A stretch of 54,902 bases of DNA from Pseudomonas sputi (GTDB lineage Bacteria; Pseudomonadota; Gammaproteobacteria; Pseudomonadales; Pseudomonadaceae). The stretch is taken from the NCBI RefSeq assembly GCF_021603585.1, contig NZ_BQHI01000030.1, positions 1-54,902 on the forward strand. Reading direction: 5' to 3'. The position numbers and the translations under genes were made by a program. The first letter of the stretch is position 1; the number at the start of each line of letters is the position of its first letter. A model generated the notes under the pieces. The model saw nothing but the letters and a program-made list of their open reading frames with translations, ran no database searches and was not told where the DNA came from. This document shows, piece after piece, positions 18,397 to 26,316 of the stretch.

Positions 18397-19746
18397 GTGG
18401 AAAGCCGCAAATCCGAAGCATCGACGCTGGAACTCTCGCCGCCGTTACGCACTGGCCTGCTTGAGCGCATCTTCAAACTCAGCTTGCATGGCACCACGGT
18501 GAAGACCGAGCTGATTGCCGGTCTGACAACCTTCATCACCATGGCCTACATCATTTTCGTCAACCCGAACATCATGGCCGATGCCGGGATCGATCACGGT
18601 GCAGCCTTCGTCGCCACCTGTATCGCCGCCGCGCTGGGCTGCCTGCTGATGGGCCTTTACGCCAACTGGCCCGTGGGTCTTGCACCGGGCATGGGCCTCA
18701 ACGCGTTCTTCACCTACACCGTGGTCGGCACCATGGGCTACAACTGGGAAACCGCTCTCGGTGCGGTGTTCGTCTCGGGCGTGCTGTTCATGATCCTGAC
18801 CTTTTCGCGGATTCGCGAATGGCTGCTCAACAGCATTCCGGTCAGCCTGCGCTATGCAATGGGCGCCGGTGTCGGTCTGTTTCTCGGGCTGATCGGCCTG
18901 AAAACCGCCGGCATTGTCGTCGACAGTCCGGCCACCCTGATCAAGCTCGGCTCGTTGCACGAACCCGGCCCGCTGCTTGCCGCCATCTGCTTTCTGATGA
19001 TCGCGATCCTCAGCTACCACAAGGTGTTCGGTGCGATTCTCATCAGCATCATCACCGTGACGCTCGCCGGTTGGGGAATGGATCTGGTGCACTACGAGGG
19101 CATCATGTCCGCCCCGCCAAGCCTGGCGCCGACCTTCATGGCCATGAACGTCGCCGGCGTATTCAACGTCAGCATGATCAGCGTGGTGCTGGCCTTCCTT
19201 TTCGTGCACATGTTCGACACCGCCGGCACACTGATGGGCGTCGCCCAGCGCGCCAACCTGGTGAACCCTGACGGCCGCATCGAGAACCTCTCCCGTGCGA
19301 TGAAAGCCGACAGCGCCTCCAGCGTATTCGGCGCGGTAGTCGGCGTTCCGCCGGTCACCAGCTACGTAGAAAGTGCCGCCGGAGTGGCCGCTGGCGGTCG
19401 GACTGGTCTTACCGCAGTCACCGTGGGTGTGCTATTTATAGCCGCGATGTTCTTTGCACCGCTGGCCGGCATGATTCCCGCTTATGCCACCGCCGGTGCG
19501 CTGATTTATGTAGCGATGCTGATGATGGGCGGCATGGCGCACATCGAATGGGACGAAGCGACCGACAGCATTCCGGCAATCGTCACCGCGATCATGATGC
19601 CGCTGACTTTTTCGGTCGCCGACGGTATCGCGCTGGGCTTCATTACCTATGTCGCACTGAAAGCCGGCACCGGTAAATACAAAGAGATCTCGGTCAGCCT
19701 GTGGGTGCTCTGCGCGATCTTCATCGCCAAGTTCATTTTCCTGTAA
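18397..19746 (+). CDS. NCS2/AzgA-type purine permease
   Basis: A 449-residue inner-membrane protein with many hydrophobic helices. The AzgA-like branch of nucleobase:cation symporters is indicated by TTFITMAYIIFVNPNIM near the N-terminus, the ANWPVGLAPGMGLNAFFTYTVV segment and the FVHMFDTAGTLMGVA helix; that branch typically carries adenine, guanine or hypoxanthine with protons. The start is GTG at 18397 behind GAGGAG. Together with uraH and the puuE operon downstream it forms a purine uptake and degradation neighbourhood. A terminator follows at 19773. Confidence 0.92.
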   Translation: MESRKSEASTLELSPPLRTGLLERIFKLSLHGTTVKTELIAGLTTFITMAYIIFVNPNIMADAGIDHGAAFVATCIAAALGCLLMGLYANWPVGLAPGMGLNAFFTYTVVGTMGYNWETALGAVFVSGVLFMILTFSRIREWLLNSIPVSLRYAMGAGVGLFLGLIGLKTAGIVVDSPATLIKLGSLHEPGPLLAAICFLMIAILSYHKVFGAILISIITVTLAGWGMDLVHYEGIMSAPPSLAPTFMAMNVAGVFNVSMISVVLAFLFVHMFDTAGTLMGVAQRANLVNPDGRIENLSRAMKADSASSVFGAVVGVPPVTSYVESAAGVAAGGRTGLTAVTVGVLFIAAMFFAPLAGMIPAYATAGALIYVAMLMMGGMAHIEWDEATDSIPAIVTAIMMPLTFSVADGIALGFITYVALKAGTGKYKEISVSLWVLCAIFIAKFIFL

Positions 19747-19772
19747 GCGCCAGGCCGTTCTCGCTTCAAAAC

Positions 19773-19799
19773 AGCCTCACCCGACCGGGTGGGGCTTTT
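19773..19799 (+). terminator. Intrinsic terminator of the purine permease
   Basis: Near-perfect 11-bp stem (AGCCTCACCCG / GGGTGGGGCT) with a tight loop and TTTT, between the permease and the LysE gene. Confidence 0.8.
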
Positions 19800-19833
19800 G
19801 CACATTCTTGATAACGATAAAAAGGAGCACGTG

Positions 19834-20463
19834 ATGAGTCTGGAAACCTGGCTGCTGTTCAGCGGCGCTGCGCTGGTGGTGATCCTGATTCCGGGGCCAC
19901 TGTCGTTGCTGATGATCAGCAACAGTCTGAATTACGGTTTGCGTCGTTCGTACCCGGCGTTTCTCGGTGGTGTGTTCGCCTCGATCTGCCTGCTCAGTGC
20001 CTCGGCCCTGGGGCTGGGTGCCCTGCTGCTGGCGTCCGAGAAACTGTTCAGCGCCCTGAAAATCGTCGGCGCGATCTACCTGTTCTACCTCGCCTGGCAG
20101 AGCTGGCAGCAATCGCGCCAGCCTGCGGTGGGCGCCACAGTACCGGACGCAGCGCCTGTTCCGCGCTTTCGCGCACTGTTTGGGCGCGCCTTTGTACTCG
20201 GCGCCAGCAATCCGAAAGACATCCTGTTCTTTGCCGCTTTCCTCCCGCAATTCCTCAGCGCCGAGCAGCCTTTCCTGCCGCAGTTGCTGGTGATGATCGC
20301 GACCTGGACGGTACTCGATCTGCTGTGCAAGTTGACCTACGGCCTTGGCGCTCATGGCGCTGCGCGCTATTTGCGCAGCGGCAAGGGCCAGAGCTGGTTC
20401 AACCGCATCAGCGCCGGTCTGTTTGGTGGTGCGGGTGCAGCTTCGCTCCTGAGCAGTCACTGA
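19834..20463 (+). CDS. LysE/RhtB-family amino acid exporter
   Basis: A 209-residue inner-membrane protein with about six helices. The family signature lies in the first helix and loop (VVILIPGPLSLLMISNSLNYG), and PKDILFFAAFLPQFL follows in the middle. Such proteins export amino acids or homoserine-like compounds; substrate unknown. The start at 19834 is chosen for AAGGAG upstream. The gene is outside the purine pathway and is probably transcribed on its own, since a terminator precedes it. Confidence 0.9.
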   Translation: MSLETWLLFSGAALVVILIPGPLSLLMISNSLNYGLRRSYPAFLGGVFASICLLSASALGLGALLLASEKLFSALKIVGAIYLFYLAWQSWQQSRQPAVGATVPDAAPVPRFRALFGRAFVLGASNPKDILFFAAFLPQFLSAEQPFLPQLLVMIATWTVLDLLCKLTYGLGAHGAARYLRSGKGQSWFNRISAGLFGGAGAASLLSSH

Positions 20464-20604
20464 GACCTCCAAGAGCACATGATGAACGGCAACATTTCGC
20501 CTGACACCTAGATATATGCACCGCACTGCGCAGCGTTGATTCACCGAACATCCGGGCTCTTCTGGCCAGATCAACGTGAATCGACCTTGCGAGTGAAATA
20601 ATCC

Positions 20605-22191
20605 ATGAGCCCCAAAAAACCGCTGAAACCCGGTACCAATACGCCCTCACCCGACGCCCCCTTCCACCTTTCCGACGTTGGGCCTCCAGCACTGCACCGG
20701 CTGCCACTGGACACTCATGCGGCAGACCAGGCATCTGTAGACCAGCCCGGCACCCCTGCTCAATCAACCCCCTCTCGTCCCGTGCCTCTGGAGATCGTCG
20801 ACCTTCCGCTCGAAACGCATATCACCCCGGTCATTGTCCATGCGCCGATCGAGCATTTTTTTCTACCGCCCAATCAGTTATCCAGACTGCCGGCGCCGAA
20901 TGCACTTTCCGGCATTCGAGAGCTCGGGACGCAAAGGCATTTCGTTGATCTTCAGGAAGGAGGAACCGTGCTGCTGGGCATCGACTCGGAAAATCATTAC
21001 CGGGCCAGATTGAACAGCGACTACAACCCCTCCGGCCCACGTATCGAGCGGGTGGAAGGCACCCTCACCTGGCGCGTGAAGCCCTCCGACGAGAGCGCCG
21101 GCGACAATGACTCCAGATTGACTTTCAAGCGCCTGCGCACCCCGGATGACGATCCTGGGGAGGTTGTCGCGTCCAAACGCCCTTCCACTTCTACGGGTGA
21201 TGACGGGTCAGATCCCTGGAAAAGATGGGCAGCGCCCCCTCAGCATGCATCCTTCGGCAGCCTCGAAATTGATGGCACCCAGTTTCTGCTGGTACCACGC
21301 GGAACCGATCCGGATCACCCGATCGTTTACATCAAGAATCCGGAGCACTGGGTTTACGATTTCGATTACCTGGAGCGCATCCTCGACACTGACTTGATGC
21401 AGCAACCCCGGGGCGCCATCCGAGTTCCACCGGCCAATCAATGGGAAGTAGACCCGAACCTTCCCTTTCAACACCCGCTGAAACAATACGTTGCCGCCTA
21501 TTTTCCGCGGTTGTCGGAGACCTCAGTGGCTAAAGTGGCGCGACACCAGTTCAGCCTGGCCAACGATGGCGACATGGCAACAGGTGTCGGCCTGACCCGC
21601 CTCCGTCAAACGTTCAATGACTGGAAAAGTGGCAACAGCGCACCTCGCCCGCGGCTGGCTGATCCCCTGCTGATGCTCCCGGTATTACCAACGTCCGGCA
21701 GCGGTTCGGGATTCTCCCGGACCCTGGATTTGCCGAATGCATCCCCGCAAGGCCCTCTGGAGCGGCTGGACTTCGATCTGACGAGGCAGGAATGGGACCA
21801 TTTCACGAAAACGCAATCGGGTACCGAACTCAAACGGATGATGACCGGCATCCTGACACGGCAGGGCTATGATGTTTTCCCGCCGACCATGGCGAATGCC
21901 TTTCCGGCGTTGGTCTTTCGTCGAAAAAATCACCCCTTCGTCTTTTTCATCAGCCTGTATCGCGTCAAGGGCAGAAAAATTCACCAGCCTTTGAATTCCG
22001 ATCCGAATGCGACCGATGCCCGGCTGAATACCCAGATCGGATACGCAGCACTGCAGGAAATCCTCCAGGCACACGCGGAGAAAAAACTGGTCTGGCTCAA
22101 GGGCGGTTCGCAGGTGCTGACTTCGCAAACGGATACCGTTTTCATTGTGAGGGATGACGAGTCGAGACTCGGAACGCTTGCCAATCTGTAA
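20605..22191 (+). CDS. Orphan toxin/effector-like protein of a Pseudomonas multidomain family
   Basis: A 528-residue protein with no signal peptide or membrane helix. The first 90 residues are Pro-rich and look disordered. Residues about 105-155 (RHFVDLQEGGTVLLGID, RIERVEGTLTWR) resemble modules I recall from large Pseudomonas toxin-like proteins, some annotated as dermonecrotic-toxin or NEL ubiquitin-ligase types. A second module follows at about 213-350, including FSLANDGDMATGVGLTRLRQ. The C-terminal 140 residues begin LERLDFDLTRQEWDHF and form an alpha/beta domain I cannot name. A GAGTGA-like site precedes the ATG. No obvious immunity gene or secretion gene is adjacent. Function unknown; an effector role is inference. 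Confidence 0.7.
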   Translation: MSPKKPLKPGTNTPSPDAPFHLSDVGPPALHRLPLDTHAADQASVDQPGTPAQSTPSRPVPLEIVDLPLETHITPVIVHAPIEHFFLPPNQLSRLPAPNALSGIRELGTQRHFVDLQEGGTVLLGIDSENHYRARLNSDYNPSGPRIERVEGTLTWRVKPSDESAGDNDSRLTFKRLRTPDDDPGEVVASKRPSTSTGDDGSDPWKRWAAPPQHASFGSLEIDGTQFLLVPRGTDPDHPIVYIKNPEHWVYDFDYLERILDTDLMQQPRGAIRVPPANQWEVDPNLPFQHPLKQYVAAYFPRLSETSVAKVARHQFSLANDGDMATGVGLTRLRQTFNDWKSGNSAPRPRLADPLLMLPVLPTSGSGSGFSRTLDLPNASPQGPLERLDFDLTRQEWDHFTKTQSGTELKRMMTGILTRQGYDVFPPTMANAFPALVFRRKNHPFVFFISLYRVKGRKIHQPLNSDPNATDARLNTQIGYAALQEILQAHAEKKLVWLKGGSQVLTSQTDTVFIVRDDESRLGTLANL

Positions 22192-22213
22192 TCAGGAACG
22201 CCTTTTGCGAAAC

Positions 22214-22240
22214 GAAAAAAAGCCCGCAGTGTGAGCGGGC
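22214..22240 (-). terminator. Intrinsic terminator of uraH
   Basis: GCCCGC / GCGGGC stem with a 7-base loop. On the minus strand it is followed by TTTTTTT. It lies about 60 bases beyond the uraH stop and also between the convergent toxin-like gene and uraH. Confidence 0.85.
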
Positions 22241-22298
22241 GAAAGACCAAAGAAGCTATATGCGCAGTCGCTTCCCGGCAGGGGCAGCTGCTTGGGGG

Positions 22299-22652
22299 TC
22301 AGCTGCCCCGATAGGTGGAATAGCTGTAAGGCGAGATCAGCAACGGTACGTGGTAGTGATCCTGTTCGGCAGAAATGCCGAACCGCAGCACCACCACGTC
22401 CAGGAATGCCGGCTCCGGCAACTGGACGCCACGGGCGCGGTAGTAATCGCCGGCGTGGAACTGAACCTGATAGACACCGGTACGGTAGTCATCGCCTTGC
22501 AGCAGCGGCGCATCGACCCGGCCATCGCTGTTGGTAAATGCACTGGCGACCAATTCCAGGTGCGAACCTTCAACGCGGTACAGCTCGACCTTGATCGAGC
22601 TGCCCGGGCAACCGTGTGCAGCGTCCAAAACGTGTGTTGTCAAACGTCCCAT
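22299..22652 (-). CDS. uraH: 5-Hydroxyisourate hydrolase
   Basis: A 117-residue transthyretin-related enzyme that opens 5-hydroxyisourate to OHCU, the step after urate oxidation. Signatures are the N-terminal RLTTHVLDAAHG (active-site His7), the central FHAGDYY and the hallmark C-terminal YRGS. No periplasmic signal is present, so it is cytosolic. It is divergent from the puuE operon across a 430-base region with a TTGT-NN-ACAA site 131 bases upstream of its start. Confidence 0.95.
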   Translation of the reverse strand: MGRLTTHVLDAAHGCPGSSIKVELYRVEGSHLELVASAFTNSDGRVDAPLLQGDDYRTGVYQVQFHAGDYYRARGVQLPEPAFLDVVVLRFGISAEQDHYHVPLLISPYSYSTYRGS

Positions 22653-22782
22653 TGATTCTGCGCGCCTGCCTGCGTGGAGCAGTCAGACCTCGCGCCTCCC
22701 GAAGTCAGTTGAAAAGGAGACCGCACCGTTTCGGAGCACGAAAAGCTGCGGCGAGCGATTGATTAAGACACTTTTCAAAAAA

Positions 22783-22794
22783 ATTGTACACAAT
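22783..22794. promoter_or_regulatory. Operator-like dyad near the uraH promoter
   Basis: ATTGTACACAAT: symmetric half-sites ATTGT and ACAAT around a central AC. It shares its ten-base core TTGTACACAA exactly with the site at 18257. Confidence 0.55.
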
Positions 22795-22989
22795 AAAAAC
22801 GACATTTTTCCTCCTACCCCCGCCATCCTTCGATTTCCCGGTGGTTTGCCCTTCAACCTTGCATTCATTGAACCCCCAATCCATTAGCTGACTGGTCAGG
22901 CAGGTTTCTTGCAGGCTCAGGCCATTAACAGCAAAAGATGACAGCCGGTGAAAAATGCGAAAATTCAGGCTTACAAAATGAGAATAAAG

Positions 22990-22999
22990 TTGTATACAA
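22990..22999. promoter_or_regulatory. Operator-like dyad near the puuE promoter
   Basis: TTGTATACAA, a perfect 10-bp palindrome 84 bases upstream of the puuE start codon. It is the best-matching member of the three purine sites. Confidence 0.55.
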
Positions 23000-23082
23000 T
23001 CAGCCCATCGCTGTGACGCCAGCCTGCCATCCAGACCTCAGGGCGCCACACAATCTGTCAACGAATAAGAAGGAAGACTGCA

Positions 23083-24009
23083 GTGAGCGCTGACTACCCA
23101 CGCGACCTGATCGGTTACGGCAGTAACCCTCCTCACCCACACTGGCCGGGGAATGCCCGGATCGCCCTGTCCTTCGTACTCAATTACGAGGAAGGTGGCG
23201 AGCGCAATATCCTGCACGGCGACAAGGAATCGGAAGCCTTTCTCTCGGAAATGGTCGCGGCCCAGCCTCTGCAAGGCGCGCGCAACATGAGCATGGAATC
23301 GCTTTACGAGTATGGCAGCCGTGCCGGCGTCTGGCGGATCCTGAAACTGTTCAAGGAATTCGACATTCCGCTGACCATCTTCGCCGTGGCCATGGCCGCC
23401 CAGCGCCACCCGGATGTGATCCGCGCGATGGTCGAAGCCGGTCACGAGATCTGCAGCCACGGCTACCGCTGGATCGACTACCAGTACATGGACGAGGCGC
23501 AGGAACGCGAGCACATGCTTGAAGCGATCCGCATCCTCACCGAACTCACCGGCGAGCGCCCGCTGGGCTGGTACACCGGTCGTACCGGCCCCAACACCCG
23601 CCGTCTGGTGATGGAGGAAGGCGGTTTCCTCTACGACTGCGACACCTACGATGACGACCTGCCCTACTGGGAACCGAACAACCCGACTGGCAAGCCGCAC
23701 CTGGTGATTCCGTACACCCTGGACACCAACGACATGCGCTTTACCCAGGTCCAGGGTTTCAACAAGGGCGACGATTTCTTCGAATACCTCAAAGATGCGT
23801 TCGACGTGCTGTATGCCGAAGGCGCTGAAGCGCCGAAGATGCTGTCGATCGGTCTGCACTGCCGCCTGATAGGCCGTCCGGCGCGTCTGGCTTCGCTCAA
23901 GCGCTTTATCGAATACGCTAAAAGTCATGAACAGGTGTGGTTCAGCCGCCGCGTCGACATTGCGCGGCACTGGCAGGAAACCCACCCGTACCAAGGGGCT
24001 GCCCAATGA
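23083..24009 (+). CDS. puuE: Cofactor-independent allantoinase
   Basis: A 308-residue polysaccharide-deacetylase-fold enzyme that hydrolyses allantoin to allantoate without metal. The PuuE signatures are the N-terminal PRDLIGYGSNPPHPHWPG, then NYEEGGERNILHGD, GHEICSHGYRWIDYQ and GWYTGRTGPNTRRLV. The start is GTG at 23083 with AGGA upstream. The stop overlaps the uraD start (ATGA at 24006-24009), so the two are translationally coupled. First gene of a rightward purine-degradation operon. Confidence 0.95.
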   Translation: MSADYPRDLIGYGSNPPHPHWPGNARIALSFVLNYEEGGERNILHGDKESEAFLSEMVAAQPLQGARNMSMESLYEYGSRAGVWRILKLFKEFDIPLTIFAVAMAAQRHPDVIRAMVEAGHEICSHGYRWIDYQYMDEAQEREHMLEAIRILTELTGERPLGWYTGRTGPNTRRLVMEEGGFLYDCDTYDDDLPYWEPNNPTGKPHLVIPYTLDTNDMRFTQVQGFNKGDDFFEYLKDAFDVLYAEGAEAPKMLSIGLHCRLIGRPARLASLKRFIEYAKSHEQVWFSRRVDIARHWQETHPYQGAAQ

Positions 24010-24521
24010 GCACCTTTCAAACCCTGCAACCGTCGACCCTGAGCCGCGACGCTTTTGTCAAAGCCTTCGCCGACATCTACGAACATTCGCCATGGGTGGC
24101 CGAGAAGGCCTTCGACCTGGGCCAGGACGCCTCGATCGACCAGATCGAAACCCTGCACCAGCGCATGAGCGACATCCTGTTGAGCGCCGATCACGCCAGT
24201 CAGCTGGCCCTGATCAACGCTCACCCGGACCTGGCCGGCAAAGCTGCCGTCCAGGGCGAGTTGACCGAAGCCAGCACCCATGAACAGGCTGGCGCCGGTA
24301 TTCACCAATGCACGGCCGAAGAGTTCCAGCGCTTCACCGAGCTGAACGACGCCTACAAGGCCAAGTTCAAGTTTCCCTTCATCATGGCGGTAAAAGGCAG
24401 CAACCGGCATCAGATCCTCGCGGCGTTCGAAACGCGCATTCACAACCCGGTCGACACCGAGTTCAAGTGCGCGCTGGCGGAGATCAACAAGATCGCCCTG
24501 TTCCGATTACTGACTCTCTAG
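24006..24521 (+). CDS. uraD: OHCU decarboxylase
   Basis: A 171-residue enzyme that decarboxylates 2-oxo-4-hydroxy-4-carboxy-5-ureidoimidazoline to S-allantoin, following UraH. The catalytic His is in INAHPDLAGKAA (His73). The FKFPFIMAVKG strand and the EFKCALAEINKIALFRL C-terminal helix are family hallmarks. The start at 24006 overlaps the puuE stop by four bases. Cytosolic. Followed after 90 bases by alc. Confidence 0.94.
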   Translation: MSTFQTLQPSTLSRDAFVKAFADIYEHSPWVAEKAFDLGQDASIDQIETLHQRMSDILLSADHASQLALINAHPDLAGKAAVQGELTEASTHEQAGAGIHQCTAEEFQRFTELNDAYKAKFKFPFIMAVKGSNRHQILAAFETRIHNPVDTEFKCALAEINKIALFRLLTL

Positions 24522-24611
24522 CGAGCCTGGCCCGAGAAACCTCTAGAACGCTTGTGTTTCCCAGGGCCCTGCAAGCATCCCAAGCCACTTATTTAAAGGC
24601 AGACAAGAAGA

Positions 24612-25607
24612 ATGAAAGCTTACGCCGTACCTTTCGAGAAGTTCGTCAACCTGGCCGATGCCCGTCTGGGCACCAAAATCATCTCGGTCACCGATGACTG
24701 GTTCGCAGACGCCAATCGTCTGTTTCAGCCGACCCCGGCCGTGTGGAAGGAGGGCGTGTTCGATGACAACGGCAAGTGGATGGACGGCTGGGAGTCCCGC
24801 CGCAAGCGCTTCGAAGGCTACGACAGCGCGGTGATCCGCCTGGGCGTACCGGGTTCGATCAAAGGCGTGGACATCGACACTTCATTCTTTACCGGCAACT
24901 ACCCGCCATCGGCCTCGCTGGAAGCGTGTTTCCTGGCGTCGGGCGAGCCGGATGAAAACACCCAGTGGACTGAAGTGCTGTCGGCCGTCGAGCTGCAGGG
25001 CAACAGCCACCACTACCACGAAATCAGCAACGACCAGGCGTTCAGCCACCTGCGCTTCAACATCTACCCGGATGGCGGCGTCGCCCGTCTGCGCGTGTAC
25101 GGCATTCCGTTCCGCGACTGGTCGGCCGTTGGCGACAACGAGCAAGTCGACCTGGCTGCAGCCCTCAACGGTGGCCGCGCCCTCGCCTGCTCCGACGAAC
25201 ACTTCGGCCGCATGAGCAACATCCTCAACCCGGGCCGTGGCATCAACATGGGCGACGGCTGGGAAACCGCACGTCGTCGTACCCCGGGCAATGACTGGGT
25301 GATCGTCGCGCTGGGCCATCCGGGCGAGATCGAAAAGATCATCGTCGACACCCTGCACTTCAAGGGCAACTACCCGGACAGCTGCTCGATCCAGGGCGCG
25401 TTCGTCAAGGGCGGCACCGACAGCCAGATCGAAACCCAGTCGCTGTTCTGGCGCGAACTGCTGCCGAGCCAGAAGCTGGAAATGCACGCCGAACACACCT
25501 TCGTCGAGCAGATCAAGGCACTGGGGCCGATCACCCACATCCGTCTGAACGTGTTCCCGGATGGTGGTGTGAGCCGCCTGCGCGTACTGGGCAAGGTCGC
25601 GAAGTAA
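24612..25607 (+). CDS. alc: Allantoicase
   Basis: A 331-residue enzyme that hydrolyses allantoate to ureidoglycolate and urea. It contains the expected two homologous jelly-roll repeats: the first includes [20 protein letters not shown] and [16 protein letters not shown], the second [19 protein letters not shown] and [16 protein letters not shown]. Length is normal. Start ATG at 24612. A palindromic element of 123 bases separates it from allA. Confidence 0.96.
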   Translation: MKAYAVPFEKFVNLADARLGTKIISVTDDWFADANRLFQPTPAVWKEGVFDDNGKWMDGWESRRKRFEGYDSAVIRLGVPGSIKGVDIDTSFFTGNYPPSASLEACFLASGEPDENTQWTEVLSAVELQGNSHHYHEISNDQAFSHLRFNIYPDGGVARLRVYGIPFRDWSAVGDNEQVDLAAALNGGRALACSDEHFGRMSNILNPGRGINMGDGWETARRRTPGNDWVIVALGHPGEIEKIIVDTLHFKGNYPDSCSIQGAFVKGGTDSQIETQSLFWRELLPSQKLEMHAEHTFVEQIKALGPITHIRLNVFPDGGVSRLRVLGKVAK

Positions 25608-25614
25608 CACCGTA

Positions 25615-25737
25615 ATGATCGTTCCCACGTCGAGGCGTCGAACCGTCTGCGTGGGAATGCATACCGTGACGCTCTGCGTCACAGTGGACGCGGAGCGTCC
25701 ATGGCGGCGTTCCCTCGCAGAGCGTGGGAACGATCAT
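25615..25737. repeat. 123-bp intergenic element with 15-bp perfect terminal inverted repeats
   Basis: Ends ATGATCGTTCCCACG (25615-25629) and CGTGGGAACGATCAT (25723-25737) are perfect inverted copies. The interior has nested hairpins such as GTGACGCTCTGCGTCAC and GGACGCGGAGCGTCC. A diverged copy of the right half lies at 12466-12549. It is non-coding, probably a MITE/REPIN-like Pseudomonas element, inserted inside the purine operon. Confidence 0.8.
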
Positions 25738-25761
25738 ATTCAAGAGATTAAGAAGAACAGC

Positions 25762-26265
25762 ATGCGCACACTGACGATTGAACCGCTGACCAAAGAAGCC
25801 TTCGCCCCTTTCGGTGACGTGATCGAAACCGACGGCAGCGATCACTTCATGATCAACAACGGTTCGACCATGCGCTTCCACAAACTGGCGACGGTCGAAA
25901 CCGCGACGCCTGAGGACAACGCGATCATCAGCATCTTCCGCGCCGACGCGCAGGACATGCCGCTGACCGTCAGCATGCTGGAACGCCATCCGCTGGGCAG
26001 CCAGGCTTTCATTCCGCTGCTCGGCAACCCCTTTCTGATCGTGGTCGCGCCACTTGGCGATGTACCTGTATCAGGCTTGGTCCGCGCCTTCGTCACCAAC
26101 GGCAGGCAGGGCATCAATTACCATCGCGGCGTCTGGCACCACCCGGTGCTGACGATCGAAAAGCGGGATGACTTCCTGGTGGTTGATCGCAGTGGCACAG
26201 GCAATAACTGCGATGAGCATTTTTTCAAAGAGGATGAGCGTTTGATCCTCGCCCCCCACCAATAA
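25762..26265 (+). CDS. allA: Ureidoglycolate lyase
   Basis: A 167-residue cupin-fold enzyme that splits ureidoglycolate into glyoxylate and urea, completing the route. Family signatures are the N-terminal IEPLTKEAFAPFGDVIE, the central LERHPLGSQAFIPL and the C-terminal GINYHRGVWHHPVL. The start at 25762 is chosen because homology begins there and the upstream frame is the palindromic repeat. The Shine-Dalgarno is weak (AAGAAG). Confidence 0.93.
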   Translation: MRTLTIEPLTKEAFAPFGDVIETDGSDHFMINNGSTMRFHKLATVETATPEDNAIISIFRADAQDMPLTVSMLERHPLGSQAFIPLLGNPFLIVVAPLGDVPVSGLVRAFVTNGRQGINYHRGVWHHPVLTIEKRDDFLVVDRSGTGNNCDEHFFKEDERLILAPHQ

Positions 26266-26316
26266 GAGAAGGTCTGATCACTCGACAACAAGAGTGACAG
26301 GCGAGAGGTAAAGACT

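Larger units (their letters stand above)
22653..23082. other. Divergent control region uraH / puuE
   Basis: A 430-base gene-free region, A+T-rich around 22770-22800 and 22970-23000. It contains two TTGT-NN-ACAA dyads 206 bases apart, one near each promoter. Their spacing would allow looping, but no such evidence is available here. Confidence 0.6.

Noticed and set aside
20605-22191. Type III effector with Hrp promoter
   Set aside because: No GGAACC-N15/16-CCAC hrp box was seen upstream and no type III genes are in the window.
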